From: Acanthosepion esculentum
Taxonomy: Eukaryota > Mollusca > Cephalopoda > Sepiida > Sepiidae
Direction of reading: 5' to 3'
NCBI GenBank assembly: GCA_964036315.1
Contig: OZ038495.1
Coordinates: 29,537,378 to 29,601,377 of the forward strand
DNA length: 64,000 nt
The notes beneath the pieces are model-generated. The model was not told the DNA's origin. It did not search any database and saw nothing but the letters and a program-made list of their open reading frames with translations. Of this stretch, positions 20,981-35,383 are shown in pieces; the stretch's first letter is position 1, and every line of letters begins with the position of its first letter. The position numbers were made by a program, and so were the translations under genes.

Positions 20981-23410
20981 TCCTTTGATTTCAGTTGTAT
21001 ACACATTTCCGTCCGGGCCGCAACCAGAGACCTAAATACAGAAATGGCTTCAAGACATTTTTTACTGATGAATTTTAATATTGCAAGAAAATTTCTAAGA
21101 TCACGCACATACTCCGGACTCTTCGTAATGTTTGAGTTGTACTTGCGATCACATATTTTTCTTTAATGCGTGAGCTACAAGGAATCTCTTCAATAAGGCT
21201 ATCGGAACATTTTCCAATCAATCCTTAACTCGAATTATAGATGTCAACAAGTGCCACATTGTCTGATTCCACTTCAAGATCCTTGTATTTTGATAGCTTT
21301 TTTGAAGATCTTCAAAAATACATTACAATCATCAGGAACTGCCATCTCTATAATAAAGAACATTCTGTTTTTCCGTCTTTGAGGACGGTGTCTGGGCGAT
21401 GAGATTTGATTGTTCTGTCTGTGTGTATTGTAAAATCACATAAAATTGTTACGGGTCCTAACACTGTAGCCAGGTCTGGGTGATGTTCATACCATTTTCT
21501 CAGAGTTTCCTTCCCGTAAAAGTTGCATATGTTCTAGTACAGATATTGGCTCAGTCTATCCTGCCGAGTTTTATATTTAATAGGTGCTAATAATCTGATA
21601 AAAGATGGTCAAATGTTTCTAGATATTATCACAGAATCAGTAACTTTCATTATCTGTGTTTGGTAATTTCTAGTTAGTAAGCAGTGGTCCTGTGCTGCAA
21701 ATCTTGTTTGCTACGCGCAATTTATTGCCCACGAAATAGCTTTGCATGGTTTTTGCATTTGGGGGATTGCATTTGTTTTCTTTTTTAGGTCCTTTGCCGA
21801 TTCCATAGATGTTTATTTATTCTATTTTCTCATCCACTTAAAATGTGTTTTTTTATTTCCTAGCTTCCTATATTAGTGAATAAATTTTCTTATTTCTTTC
21901 AAGTTCTTTGACACAGATCATTATCCAGTCTTCTGTAGTTCTCATGCATCTTTGAGGCAAATTGTTGCGGTTCCAGTTGAACTAAATCTTCTGCCTCCTT
22001 CGGATCTGGACACTTAGATGATTAACATCAACCTTAGGATAATGCATGCGGTTGCAAGTGAGAAGCGTTCTTGTTTTGTTATCCATACGCTTAATGTCAG
22101 TTGTGAACCAATTAAGGATATTCAAACTGTACTTCACCAGAGGGGCAGCCAAATTATTTATGGCTAATATTCTGTTTTGTGAATTCAGTTCGGTATTTAA
22201 CACCAGACGCGCGTGGCTGTAGTGTTCTTTTCTTCAGTTCTCCTTCATTTGAATATGCTCTATTCTATCTCCTCCGCTAACTCTGGGGTATTTATAAGCA
22301 TCTTCTTGTTCCAGTTCCCTATCTTTGTGACAAAATATAGATCTATTGGCTGTTTCTGTAATGCTCCCTTTCTTGAATAATACTTTTGCACATTTATCTA
22401 ATCCGAAATCCATACAGACGTCATCTCTGAAAGATTTTCCAGTAATGAGGATACCCTGCAACTCATTGTCGCCTTTGGCAAAGAGCTTGAGATCATCCAT
22501 GTATAATAAGTGAGTAATAATTTCTATTTTACGTTGTATCCATAGTTAGTTCCTCATTAGTTAATGAGAAAGAAGGATTAAGGGGAGACAGAAAAGAAAG
22601 GGCGACAGGTAGTCTCCTTGAAAGATTCCTTGTAATTGGCAGTTCATTCTGTGTGATTTAGGTATAATGTGACTTATTACAGTTCTATGCTATATTTGAT
22701 GAAATTTACTATCCCCGAGAAGGTATTGTGCATTTGCAAAACCTTAAGGATCCAAGAATGTGGTACACTATTAAAGGTTTACGGTAATCTATCCAAGTAG
22801 TGCTGAAACTTTTACCTGTTTTCCTACAATTTTCCAGAACCATTTTATTTATTAGTAATTCATCTTTGTAACTATATGAGACTCTTCGAAATTCCTTGTA
22901 TTCCAGTGGAAGAATGTTGTTTTAATCGAGGAAAGAGTAAGAACAGTTCGTCAGGATATCTGCGATCAATTTATATGTAGTAGACAGACATGGTATTGCT
23001 CAATAATTTTTTAGATCATCGATTTCACTCGTTATTGGGAGGAGATAATACCTTCAGTTATCCGTTCTGGAATGTCATTGGGGTTTAATTGGCATCGATA
23101 AAGTTTGCAAACGAGTTTTATCGATTGTTGATAGATGAACCAAAAATCGGGCACCGTGTCATTTCATGGGGATTTCCATTTCTGAGATTATTCTTGGTTA
23201 TATTTTCCCATTCTTGTACAGGTTTATCTTTCATTCTTTCTTGTTTTCGTTTGATCTCCACTGCATTGGAATTATATTCTCATTGATTATTCTCCCAATG
23301 TTTTGCACTTGTTCAATAAACGGTGGCTTTTTGATTTCTATCAGTTTTTCCAGTTTCCTTATTGTTGTGGATTCCGAGATTAATTCGATATCAATTAATA
23401 ACAAATGCCA
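20923..23410 (-). pseudogene. R4/Dong-like LINE, decayed 5'-truncated copy
   Basis: On the minus strand this copy runs from a 5' truncation near 23410 to an (AAT)n tail at 20923-20981. It is colinear with about 54.38-56.96 kb of the better copy. Recognisable blocks are a KWKSP-type segment (near 23165), a YMDDLKLFAK-like block (22474-22503), FGLDKCAKVLFKKG (about 22370-22420), LNTELNSQNRILAINNLA (about 22150-22203) and the 3' UTR. Many stops and frameshifts make it an old fossil; one insertion-like gap lies between 22500 and 22620. Confidence 0.85.
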
Positions 23411-23898
23411 GGAATAGATAAAGAAAATAAATGTATTAACGAAATAATACAAACTGGTAATACGGGTTAGTAGATCCAGGAATGCGGGTTAGTAGCAATA
23501 ATATATATACAGTCTTAGTATTGAAGTATCGCGGTATGAAGCCTCACTGAGCCTAGGTGCTCGTGACGGTGACTCTTGTGCTACACTCCTTTGATACTAC
23601 TCTAATACTACTCTCCGGGTATTCACTGGTAGTAGTCTATGTATACCTCGGTTGAGTCCATTTTTGTAAAAGGGGAGACCCCTAAACACCTATAAAACTT
23701 ATTGTGGCGCGTTTGGAATATCTTATTTTGTCGATATCACCTACAACGCTGTTCATATTGTTTTCTTCTCTGTGCCTTTAATTGCAGTTTCTGTTTATGT
23801 CTATTTCTTTGATTGGGGGAATTTCATTTACTGCTTTAATTTTATATTTCCGTTTGAGCTTATTATTTTTCGTGTTGATTATTGTAGTAGTAATATTG
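23411..23898. other. No recognisable feature
   Basis: A stretch with TAGTAG/CTACT-rich words near 23580-23640 but no supported element. Confidence 0.4.
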
Positions 23899-23913
23899 AT
23901 ATTACTATTATTA

Positions 23914-23953
<40 letters not shown>
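23899..23953. repeat. (ATT)n microsatellite
   Basis: Trinucleotide run with two interruptions. No LINE 3' UTR adjoins it, unlike the other TAA/ATT runs here. Confidence 0.9.
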
Positions 23954-26887
<2,934 letters not shown>

Positions 26888-26922
26888 CTGCAGATGAGGG
26901 CTTAGAAGTAAAATAAACAAGA

Positions 26923-26955
<33 letters not shown>

Positions 26956-27264
26956 GATCGATATTTCAAATGCAGTAGCATGGGGTGCTGGGTATGGATA
27001 AAGACAATTAGGCTCAATTCGAAACGGACATGTTCCCAACCACTGAATGCTAATTACGAAGGAGACTTAAAATTTTCATATAATTAAACACAATATTCCC
27101 CAATACGGGATTCTCGATGTACTTCTTTTTTTTTAAGAATGAATTATTTTTAGCACAACCGGGATTCGATTTTAGACTGTATATTACCTGTATTTTAATA
27201 ATTCAAAGATAAATGAATTGAAAATATGGATTAGCGGAATAGAAACGATTAAATCCTAACTGAA
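26888..27264. repeat. Dispersed repeat R1, left part, interrupted by the Gypsy composite
   Basis: Starts CTGCAGATGAGGGCTTAG, followed by a GATGAT run, and is colinear with 36414-36790. It stops at CTGAA, where the LTR begins, and resumes at 35384. The uninterrupted paralogue at 36414-37085 shows the pre-insertion order. Confidence 0.85.
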
Positions 27265-27598
27265 TGTTGTGGTAGGATCCACCTAATTTGCATAGTGGAG
27301 TACCGATGATATAAATATGGTTGGTACCGGGAAGACATGGGAGGCGAATCAAGAGATTCAACTAGAGACTCTGCCCGACTGCGACTTAGTCAACACATTC
27401 TCCAGGAAAGGTCTTCCCAGGAATATACAAAAGACTATATGTAAATATTGTGTACACTTTCTTGTTTCAGTACATTTTGTTCTAAGTACATTTTGTGTTG
27501 CATTATTATTCCATGCATTAGTCAAGTTTCAACAATGGCGACGAAGTAGAAAGAACCATACGAAAAAAAAATAAATTAATAAGTGAGAGTTTTCAACA
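27265..27598 (+). repeat. LTR-A (5' LTR)
   Basis: Begins TGTTGTGGTAGGATCC and ends CAACA at 27598, 334 bp, in agreement with the 332-bp solo LTR at 11161-11492. LTR-A and LTR-C share diagnostic changes against LTR-B and the solo LTR, for example GCATAGTGGAGTACCGA. Confidence 0.8.
27310..27317 (+). promoter_or_regulatory. TATA box in LTR-A
   Basis: TATAAATA lies 45 bp into the LTR. The same motif is kept in LTR-C (about 35160) and altered to ATGAATAA in LTR-B. The placement suits an RNA polymerase II promoter in the U3 region. Confidence 0.5.
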
Positions 27599-27599
27599 A

Positions 27600-27610
27600 T
27601 GGGGACAAGT
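27600..27610 (+). other. Candidate tRNA primer-binding site
   Basis: TGGGGACAAGT starts two bases after the LTR end. An alternative TGGCGACGAAG at 27536-27546 also looks like a primer site but falls inside the LTR if its end is set by the solo LTR. Confidence 0.4.
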
Positions 27611-28213
27611 CATTGAAGAACCCAGGCTGAAAAAAAAATTATTAATTAAAAGTCCAACATTTAACGTAACGACGAAGGATTCCGAACTTCTGGATATGTA
27701 GAACTCGTTAAAGGACGACTAAACATAAAGTAACGTTCATTCAGAAAAAATTGAAATGTGTCGTAAACGAATAACGGTAATTTTAAATTGAAAAAATTAT
27801 CTACAACGAGACACCCGCTAAAAAGAAAAAAAAACTGGCCGACTACAAAACATGCATGGAATTAAAAGACGCACAAATACACCGTGTCGACTTTGAAAGG
27901 TAACGAACTTTAAAAAATTATTTTTTTGTTTGTTCAACAATATAGTAACGAATTACCTCTGATAATAAAATCAGAAGTTGTCATTGAAATACGCGAACAG
28001 AAGTCGAAAACGGAAAAAAAGTCCGACGGTCTCTGTTCACAAAAAAAAAAAAATAATAAATACCAAAGATGATTATCACGGGCGTGAATGTAAAAGCAAG
28101 ACATAAAATTAAAAAGTTGTACGTTGTTTCGATTTTCTGGTCAGCTTATATGATATCCGTGGATACACAAATTAAAAGTATATTCTTTGTTGCATGAACA
28201 CTATCAGCTAAAA

Positions 28214-29371
28214 ATGGATGAATTATCCAAAGCCATATCACAGTTTGCCTTATTAATAAGGGAACAACAGATAGTACAGCAAAAATATCAAGAAAAGCAA
28301 GATGAAAGACAGCAAAAATTTCAAGAACAACAAGAGGAAAGACTTTTAGAAATTCAAAAGTTAACACTGTAGAAATTAAACAACTATCAGGCAAATGAAG
28401 GAAATTCTTCATATTCTAATAACATAATATTTAATTCGCTGGAAACTTTCAACTATGTGCCAGACGAAGAAAAAACGTTTGAAGCGTACTTTAGACGATA
28501 TGAAGATATTTTCTACACAGACTGTGAAAACTGGTCGAATTCAAGAAAAGTCAGTCTATTACTAAGAAAGCTAGGTACAGCAGAACATAGCAAATTTGTA
28601 GATTTTATTCTACCGAGAAAAACAACTGAATTGGAATTCTCGGAAACAGTGAAATTGCTAAAAGAGCTGTTTGGAACAAATATGTCGCTTTGGCATAAGC
28701 GATGGTTATGCATGAATGTCTCTAAATCCGATGATCAGGATTACTTAACATATGCATCTATAGTGAATAGACATTGTGACAATTTCAGATTGGCAGAGAT
28801 TACGGTTGAAGAATTCAAGTGCTTAATTTTTGCTCAAGGACTGGTATCCAGTAAGAGTGCCGAAATAAGACGTAGAGTTTTGTCTAAACTCGAATCTGAA
28901 CAAGGCCTTACCCTGCAAAAGTTAGCAGAGGAGTGTCAACGGGCCGTAAAGTTAAAGAAAGAGTCGCAAAAAATCGAAGAAGCTGGTATTGCTTATATTA
29001 AAAAAATAAAAAAGCAGTCAAAGTACCCATTAGAGAAAAATTGGAGAAAAAATTCGGCGTATTTTAATAATAGACGAGAAAATAAAAAGAACGAAAATAA
29101 AAAGGTCCCACCATATAATTGCAGACGTTGTAACGAAAGACATTGTGAGGTAAATTGCTCATATAGAAATAAGAAATGTTTCGTGTGCCAAAAGAATGGT
29201 CACAAAGGATCTTGTTGTAAAACGAAAAAATTCAAGAGCCGAATTAGACAAACAAATTCGAATATCAACTCAGATAGAGATTTGAGGAAATATGTGACGA
29301 CTGAAATATTTAAAAAGAATATCAAAATGTCAACTCGATTCGGGGTCAGATTTAACAATAATGAACGATAA
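28214..29371 (+). pseudogene. Gypsy gag, copy 1
   Basis: Gag forms the particle and binds element RNA. The likely start is the ATG at 28214, giving a glutamine/glutamate-rich N-terminal coil (to 28369). One in-frame TAG at 28370-28372 breaks it; the same frame then stays open from 28373 to 29371. Capsid-like sequence with an FEAYFRRYEDIF block begins at 28478. Two zinc knuckles follow near 29120-29220: CX2CX3HX4C and CX2CX4HX4C. At about 29325 a one-base insertion shifts the frame, so the protease active site (DSG codons at about 29338) is no longer read. Copy 2 keeps the other frame there. Confidence 0.85.
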
Positions 29372-29379
29372 AACATGGA

Positions 29380-29785
29380 AAATCTTAAAAAGGCCTACAA
29401 TAATGAAGTCAACGAAACTCGCTTGAACGGTAACTGGAAAGCAAATTAACTTCGAAGGCGAGGTTGTACTTCCAATGAAAGTGAATGGGATCGTTAAAAA
29501 AATAAAAGTTTTCATTCTGAAAAATGGAGAAAACTTGTTGGGTACAGATTTTATTGAAACATTCGAATTGTGGGATAAACCTTTAAACTCATTCTGCAGA
29601 AAAGTAGAAAGTAATACGCAAACAAGACAGGACATTAAAGATGAATTAAAGAAAAAGTTTCCGGAAACCTTTACACCTGGTCTTGGAAGATGTAACAAGT
29701 TTGAAGCTAAATTTGAATTAAAAGAAAATACTATTCCTATATTTAAAAAGAAACGTAACGTGCCTTTCGCAATTATAGAGAGAGT
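29380..29785 (+). pseudogene. Gypsy protease C-terminal part and RT N-terminus, copy 1
   Basis: The open stretch 29475-29785 holds the end of the aspartic protease (ILKNGENLLGTDF block) and the linker to RT (FKKKRNVPFA). It then joins abruptly to the integrase N-terminus. Compared with copy 2 (about 32475-33918), roughly 1.44 kb is missing. The join falls in a short GAGA match present at both ends, suggesting a microhomology-mediated deletion or template switch. Confidence 0.8.
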
Positions 29786-30840
29786 AGTAGTACCAAAAAA
29801 GTTGCAGAAAAGAATCCTACGGGACTTTCATATGGGTCACCCGCGGATTAATAGAACAAAAAGCGAAGCTTTGTATATTGGAAAGGAATGGATGTGGATA
29901 TCGAAAACATGGTTCATCGATGTAAAGGGTGTGCGTTAGCAGCTAAGGCACCACCTATAGTACACAAACCATGGTCAAAGACGGATCATCCGTGGGAAAG
30001 ATTACACATTGATTTCGCTGGTCCAATAGAAGATTATTACTACTTAATAGCGGTAGATAGCTTTACAAAATGGCCGGAAGTACTACGCAGCAAAAAGCCT
30101 ACGTCCAATACCACAACAACTTTTTGCATGAACTATTTGCACGGTTCGGTGTGCCAGAGTGTATTGTGAGTGACAATGGTACACAATTCATTTCTGACGA
30201 ATTTAAGGAATTTTGTGAGTTATATCAAATTAACCACATAACGACGCCGCCGTATCATCCGAGATCCAATGGACTCGCAGAAAAATTTGTAGATACGTTA
30301 AAGCGCGCTCTGAAGAAAGCCTCAGGAGTTCCAACGGAAAAGGCGCTTCAGCAATTCCTACAAGTATACAGAATCACGCCAAACCAGAGAACACAATCAA
30401 ACATGGCACCAGCTGAACTAATGTTCGCTCGGAAGGTTAAGTCAGTGTTTGACAAGCTTTTGCCAGGAAGAAATAGAATAAAGAACACTATGTATACAGC
30501 TAGAAAAAGATACACCCCCGGAGAGAAGGTCTTTTTCAAGTGCTATAGAAACAACATTGAGTTCTGGGAGCGAGGCATAGTGGACAAGAGAATCGGTGAC
30601 CTGATTTACATAATAAAAGGGCCGAAGAATACTCATAAAAGGCACCAGAACCAACTCAAAACATGCTACGTGCTAGAGCATGAAGAGAGTATACCGGATG
30701 AGGAGGAAGATCCCATTGATGTAATGTATGATACTTTTCAAGTAGAACCTCCGCAGAGTGCTCATGAACCGAGAAGATCCGGTAGGAAACGAAAGTTCAC
30801 GGACCCATTGGACGTGAATCCAAAACGGAAAAGATATTGA
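29786..30840 (+). pseudogene. Gypsy integrase, copy 1
   Basis: Contains the zinc-binding H...H...CX2C region (29830-29940), a first catalytic Asp in HIDFAGP (near 30008), the second in VSDNGTQF (near 30170) and the Glu in NGLAE (near 30275), then the C-terminal domain ending in a K/R-rich tail at 30840. Frameshifts near 29870 and 30100-30130 split it into three frames, so no full integrase can be made. Confidence 0.85.
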
Positions 30841-30962
30841 AAAAAAAACAGATATATATATATGAACTATGCAAAGGGGATCTACAAAGAAATAACCATA
30901 ATCATCATCCCATATAGAAGCCAGTTTGAAATCCAAAAGGATTCCAAGGCTTTGGAGGGGGG

Positions 30963-31250
30963 TGTTGTGGTAGGATCCACCTAATCTGCATAGGTGAGTA
31001 CCAACTATATGAATAATGGTTGGTACCGGAAGACGAGAGGGGGGGAATCACGAGATCCAACTAGAGACTCTGATCGACTGCGACTTAGTCAACACATTCT
31101 CCAGGAACGTCTTCCCAGAAATATACAGAAATACTATATGTACTTATTGTGTACACTTTCTTGTTATAATACATTCTTGTTCTAAGTACATTTTGTGTTG
31201 CATATTTATTCCATGAAATAGGCGAGATTCAACAATGATTCAAGACTCAA
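30963..31250 (+). repeat. LTR-B (internal LTR, 3'-shortened)
   Basis: Starts TGTTGTGGTAGGATCC after the purine tract 30954-30962. It carries the CATAGGTGAGTACC and TTATAATACATTC variants shared with the solo LTR at 11 kb but not with LTR-A or LTR-C. It breaks off at about 31250, directly into mid-gag sequence that corresponds to about 28556 in copy 1, so leader and gag start are missing. Confidence 0.8.
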
Positions 31251-31990
31251 TAATTACTAAGAAAGCTAGGCACAGCAGAACATAGCAAATTTGTAGATTT
31301 TATTCTACCGAGAAAAACAACTGAATTGGAATTCTCGGAAACAGTGAAATTGCTAAAAGAGCTGTTTGGAGCAAATACGTCGCTTTGGCATAAGCGATGG
31401 TTATGCATGAATGTCTCTAAATCCGACGATCCGAATTACTTAACATATGCATCTATAGTGAATAGACATTGTGACAATTTCAGATTGGCAGAGATTACGT
31501 TGAAGAATTCAAGTGTTTAATTTTTGCTCAAGGACTGGTATCCAGTAAGAGTGCCGAAATAAGACGTAGAGTTTTTTCTAAACTCGAATCTGAACAAAAC
31601 CTTACCCTGCAAATGTTAGCAGAGTAGTGTCAACGGGCCGTAAGTTTAAAGAAAGAGTCTCAAAAAATCGAAGAAGCTAGCATTGCTTATATTAAAAAAA
31701 TACAAAAACAGTCAAATTACCCATCAGCAAAAAATTGGAGTAAAAATTCGGCGTATTTTAAAAATAGACAAGAAAAATTAAATAAAAAGAACGAGGATGG
31801 AAAAAAGGTCCCACGATATAACTGCAGACGTTGTAACGAAAGACACTGGGAGGTAAATTGCCCATATAGAAATAAGAAATGTTTCGTGTGCCACAAGAAT
31901 GGTCACAAAGGATCGTGTTGTAAAACGAAAAAATTCAATAGCCGAAGTAGACAAACAAATTCGAATATCAAATCAGATAGAGATTAGAGG
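31251..31990 (+). pseudogene. Gypsy gag, copy 2 (5'-truncated)
   Basis: Colinear with 28556-29290 of copy 1. Frameshift near 31498 and a TAG near 31625 break it. The zinc knuckles near 31825-31925 are retained; the final knuckle reads CX2CX4HX4C. Confidence 0.8.
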
Positions 31991-31996
31991 AAATAT

Positions 31997-32343
31997 TTGA
32001 CGACTGAAATATTTAAAAAGAATATCAAATTTCAACTCTATTCGGGGTCAGATTTAACAATAATGAACTATAAAACATGGAAAATTTTAAAAAGGCCTAC
32101 AATAATGAAGTCAACGAAACTCGCTCGAACGGTAACTGGAAAGGAAATTAACTTCGAAGGCGAAGTTGTACTTCCCATGAAATTGAACGGGATCGTTAAA
32201 AAAATAAAAGTTTTCATTCTGAAAAATGGAGAAAACTTGATAGGTACAGATTTTATTGAAACATTCGAATTGTGGGATAAACAGTTAAACTCATTGTGCA
32301 GAAAAATAGAAAGTAATACGCAAACAAGACAGGACATTAAAGA
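31997..32343 (+). pseudogene. Gypsy aspartic protease, copy 2
   Basis: The 116-codon open frame covers the protease that would process Gag-Pol. The active site, normally D-(S/T)-G, reads Y-S-G near 32040, so the catalytic aspartate is lost. The frame ends at a TAA at 32344-32346 that in copy 1 is a sense codon. Confidence 0.75.
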
Positions 32344-32346
32344 TTA

Positions 32347-33262
32347 ATTAAAGAAAAAGTTTCCGGAAACCTTCACACCTGGTCTTGGAAGATGTAACAA
32401 GTTTGAAGCTAAATTTGAATTAAAGGAAAATACTATGCCAATTTTTAAAAAGAAACGTAACGTGCCTTTCGCAAGTGTAGAGAAAATTAACGAAGAACTT
32501 GATAGGTTGGAAAAAATGGGAATTATTTCGAAAGTAGAATCTAATTCATGGGCTGCGCCGATTGTGTGCATAAAAAAGAAATCAAATCAAATCAGAGTCT
32601 GCGTTGATTTTTCGACAGGGTTGAACTCAGTAATTAAGGACTACCATTACCCGTTACTGAGTCCGGTGGAGATTTTTAACAAACTAAATGGCGGAGTGAT
32701 ATTTTCAAAAATCGACTTATCAGATGCCTATCTTCAAATTCTCGTCGAAGAGGAATGTTCGAAGTTACTTGGGATAAACACGCATAGAGGTTTATTCAAG
32801 TACAACAGGCTTCCTTTTGGTATTAAAGTGGCGCCAGCCATTTTTCAACAAGCTATGGACGTCATGTTGAATGATTTAGCCTTTGCGTGTCCCTACTTAG
32901 ATGACATCATAGTAAGGAGTGCAAACGTCGACGAACATCGAGAAGACCTCAATCAAGTATTTAAAAAGATTCAGGACTTTGGATTTAAAGTCAAAGAATC
33001 AAAGTGTGAATTTGGTTTTGAGGAAATTAAGTATTTAGGTCACATAATCAACAAAAATGGCAGATTTCCAGATCCGGAAAGGTCCATTGCGATTAGAGAC
33101 ATGCCGACGCCCACTAATGTGGCGACGCTACAGAGTTTTCTGGGGCTTGCAAACTATTATCAAGCGTTCATTAAAGGAATGTATCTAAGAGCTCCGTTGA
33201 ATGAACTACTAAAAAAAAGACAAGGCATGGGAATGGACGGTAGAATGTCAGAAAGCCTTTGA
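32347..33262 (+). pseudogene. Gypsy reverse transcriptase, copy 2
   Basis: The best stretch (32435-33262) holds the full RT core. It has a SSWAAPIV-type motif (here SNSWAAPIV), the first catalytic Asp in KIDLSDAY, GLFKYNRLPFG, and the YLDD box at residues 154-157 of this frame. FLGLANYY follows in the connection. Catalytic residues are intact. A one-base gain in an A run near 33212-33220 shifts the frame into RNase H. Confidence 0.85.
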
Positions 33263-33850
33263 TGAAATAAAGAAAATGCTTACGTCCGACCTCTTTTTAA
33301 CCCATTACAATCCAAAACTTGATATTGTAGTGGCAAGTGACGCTAGTTCATACGGGGTAGGAGCGTGTATTCAACACATGATGCCAGATGGTTCTAGAAA
33401 ACCAATTGCACATGCTTCGAGAGCATTACTCCCAGGAGAACGAAGTTACTCACAGATAGAAAAATGGGTGCTGAGTATCATTTTTGATATACATACAGCA
33501 GACATTTTATGTTAGAAACGGATCATAAACCTCTGATCACTATTTTTGGTTCAAAGAAAGGGTTACCCGTTTATACGGCAAATCGACTGTTAAGATGGGG
33601 AACCATTCTTCTTAATTATGATTTTCACATAAAGCACCTATCATCCAAAAATATAATTCATGCGGATACTTTATCAAGACTCGTACCGAGTCAAGAAGAA
33701 AGATTCGAAGAATCAATTATTGCAAATATCAGAGCAGATTATGAGGTGAAATGCATGGTAAACAACATTGTAAGAGAGCTACCGGTTACATCAAAGGAAA
33801 TCAAAAAAAGAAGCTGAAAGCGATGATTTCATTTTAGAAATAAAAAGCAA
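33263..33850 (+). pseudogene. Gypsy RNase H, copy 2
   Basis: Frames 33276-33515 and 33509-33817 together cover RNase H and the tether to integrase. The first catalytic Asp lies in VVASDASSYGVGA, and LETDHKPL marks the later block. Frameshifts occur near 33500 and in the A run near 33804. Confidence 0.8.
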
Positions 33851-33851
33851 A

Positions 33852-34988
33852 ATGGTAGCAAATGACCAAAAAGTGCAGGAGATTTATTCAATGTGTGACG
33901 GAATTTTATTATATGGTGAGAGAGTAGTAGTACCAAAAAAGTTGCAGAAAAGAATCCTACGGGACTTTCATATGGGTCACCCGGGGATTAATAGAACAAA
34001 AAGCTTAATGCGAATCTTTGTATATTGGAAAGGAATGGATGTGGATATCGAAAACATGGTTCATCGATGTAAAGGGTGTGCGTTAGCAGCTAAGGCACCA
34101 CCTATAGTACACAAACCATGGTCAAAGACGGATCATCCGTGGGAAAGATTACACATTGATTTCGCTGGTCCAATAGAAGATTATTACTACTTAATAGTGG
34201 TAGATAGTTTTACAAAATGGCGTGAAGTACTACGCTGCAAAAAGCCTACGTCCAATACCACAACAACTTTTTTGCATGAACTATTTGCACGGTTCGGTGT
34301 GCCAGAGTGTATTGTGAGTGACAATGGTACACAATTCACTTCTGAAGAATTTAAGGAATTTTGTGAGTTATATCAAATTAACCACATAACGACGCCGCCG
34401 TATCATCCGAGATCCAATGGACTCGCAGAAAGATTTGTCGATACGTTAAAGCGCGCTCTGAAGAAAGCCTCAGGAGTTCCAACGGAAAAGGCGCTTCAGC
34501 AATTCCTACAAGTATACAGAATCACGCCAAACCAGAGAACACAATCAAACATGGCACCAGCTGAACTAATGTTCGCTAGGAAAATTAAGTCAGTGTTTGA
34601 CAAGCTTTTGCCAGGAAAAAATAGAGTAAAGAATACCATGTATACAGCTAGAAAAAGATACACCCCCGGAGAGAAGGTGTTTTTCAAGTGCTACAGAAAC
34701 AACATTGAGTTCTGGGAGCGAGGCATAGTGGACAAGAGAATCGGTGACCTGATTTACATAATTAAAGGGCCGAAGAATACTCATAAAATGCACAAGAACC
34801 AACTCAAAAAATGCTACGTGCTAGAGCATGAAGAGAGTATACCGGATGAGGAGGAAGATCCCATTGATGTAATGTATGATACTTTTCAAGTAGAACCTCC
34901 GCAGAATACTCCTGAAGCGCGAAGATCCGGTAGGAAACGAAAGTTTACGGACCCATTGGACGTGAATCCAAAACGGAAAAGATATTAA
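33852..34988 (+). CDS. Gypsy integrase domain, copy 2 (open frame)
   Basis: A 378-codon open frame that would be the C-terminal part of Pol, not a protein with its own start. It shows the zinc-binding H40/H43...C73-C76, the catalytic triad D103 (HIDFAG), D157 (SDNGTQF) and E193 (NGLAE) with exact D-35-E spacing, a conserved DNA-binding C-terminus and a K/R-rich end. No chromodomain is visible. It is intact at residue level but cut off from RT by upstream frameshifts. Confidence 0.85.
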   Translation: MVANDQKVQEIYSMCDGILLYGERVVVPKKLQKRILRDFHMGHPGINRTKSLMRIFVYWKGMDVDIENMVHRCKGCALAAKAPPIVHKPWSKTDHPWERLHIDFAGPIEDYYYLIVVDSFTKWREVLRCKKPTSNTTTTFLHELFARFGVPECIVSDNGTQFTSEEFKEFCELYQINHITTPPYHPRSNGLAERFVDTLKRALKKASGVPTEKALQQFLQVYRITPNQRTQSNMAPAELMFARKIKSVFDKLLPGKNRVKNTMYTARKRYTPGEKVFFKCYRNNIEFWERGIVDKRIGDLIYIIKGPKNTHKMHKNQLKKCYVLEHEESIPDEEEDPIDVMYDTFQVEPPQNTPEARRSGRKRKFTDPLDVNPKRKRY

Positions 34989-35114
34989 AATTAAGCGGAT
35001 TGACATATACATATGAAGTCTGCAAAGGGGATCTACAAAGAAATAGCCATAATCATCATCCCATATAGGAAGCCAGTTGAAATCCAAAAGGAATTCCAAG
35101 GCTTGGGAGGGGGG

Positions 35115-35383
35115 TGTTTGGTAGGATCCACCTAATTTGCATAGTGGAGTACCGACGATATAAATATGGTTGGTACCGGGAAGACAGGAGAGGCGAATCA
35201 AGAGACTTAACTAGAGACTCTACCCGACTGCGACTTAGTCAACACATTCTCCAGGAACGGTCTTCCCAGGAATATACAAAAGACTATATGTAAATATTGT
35301 GTACACTTTCTTGTTTCAATACATTTTGTTCTAAGTACATTTTGTGTTGCATTATTATTCCATGCATTAGTCAAGTTTCACCT
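35115..35383 (+). repeat. LTR-C (3' LTR, shortened)
   Basis: Starts TGTTTGGTAGGATCC after the purine tract 35105-35114 and follows LTR-A closely, but stops after AGTTTCACCT. It lacks about 65 bp of the 3' end seen in LTR-A and in the solo LTR. CTGAA follows directly at 35384. Confidence 0.8.

Noticed and set aside
29770..29790. Spliced-intron explanation for the missing RT in Gypsy copy 1
   Set aside because: The junction lies in a GAGA match and lacks matching GT-AG boundaries in copy 2, so a deletion or template switch is simpler.
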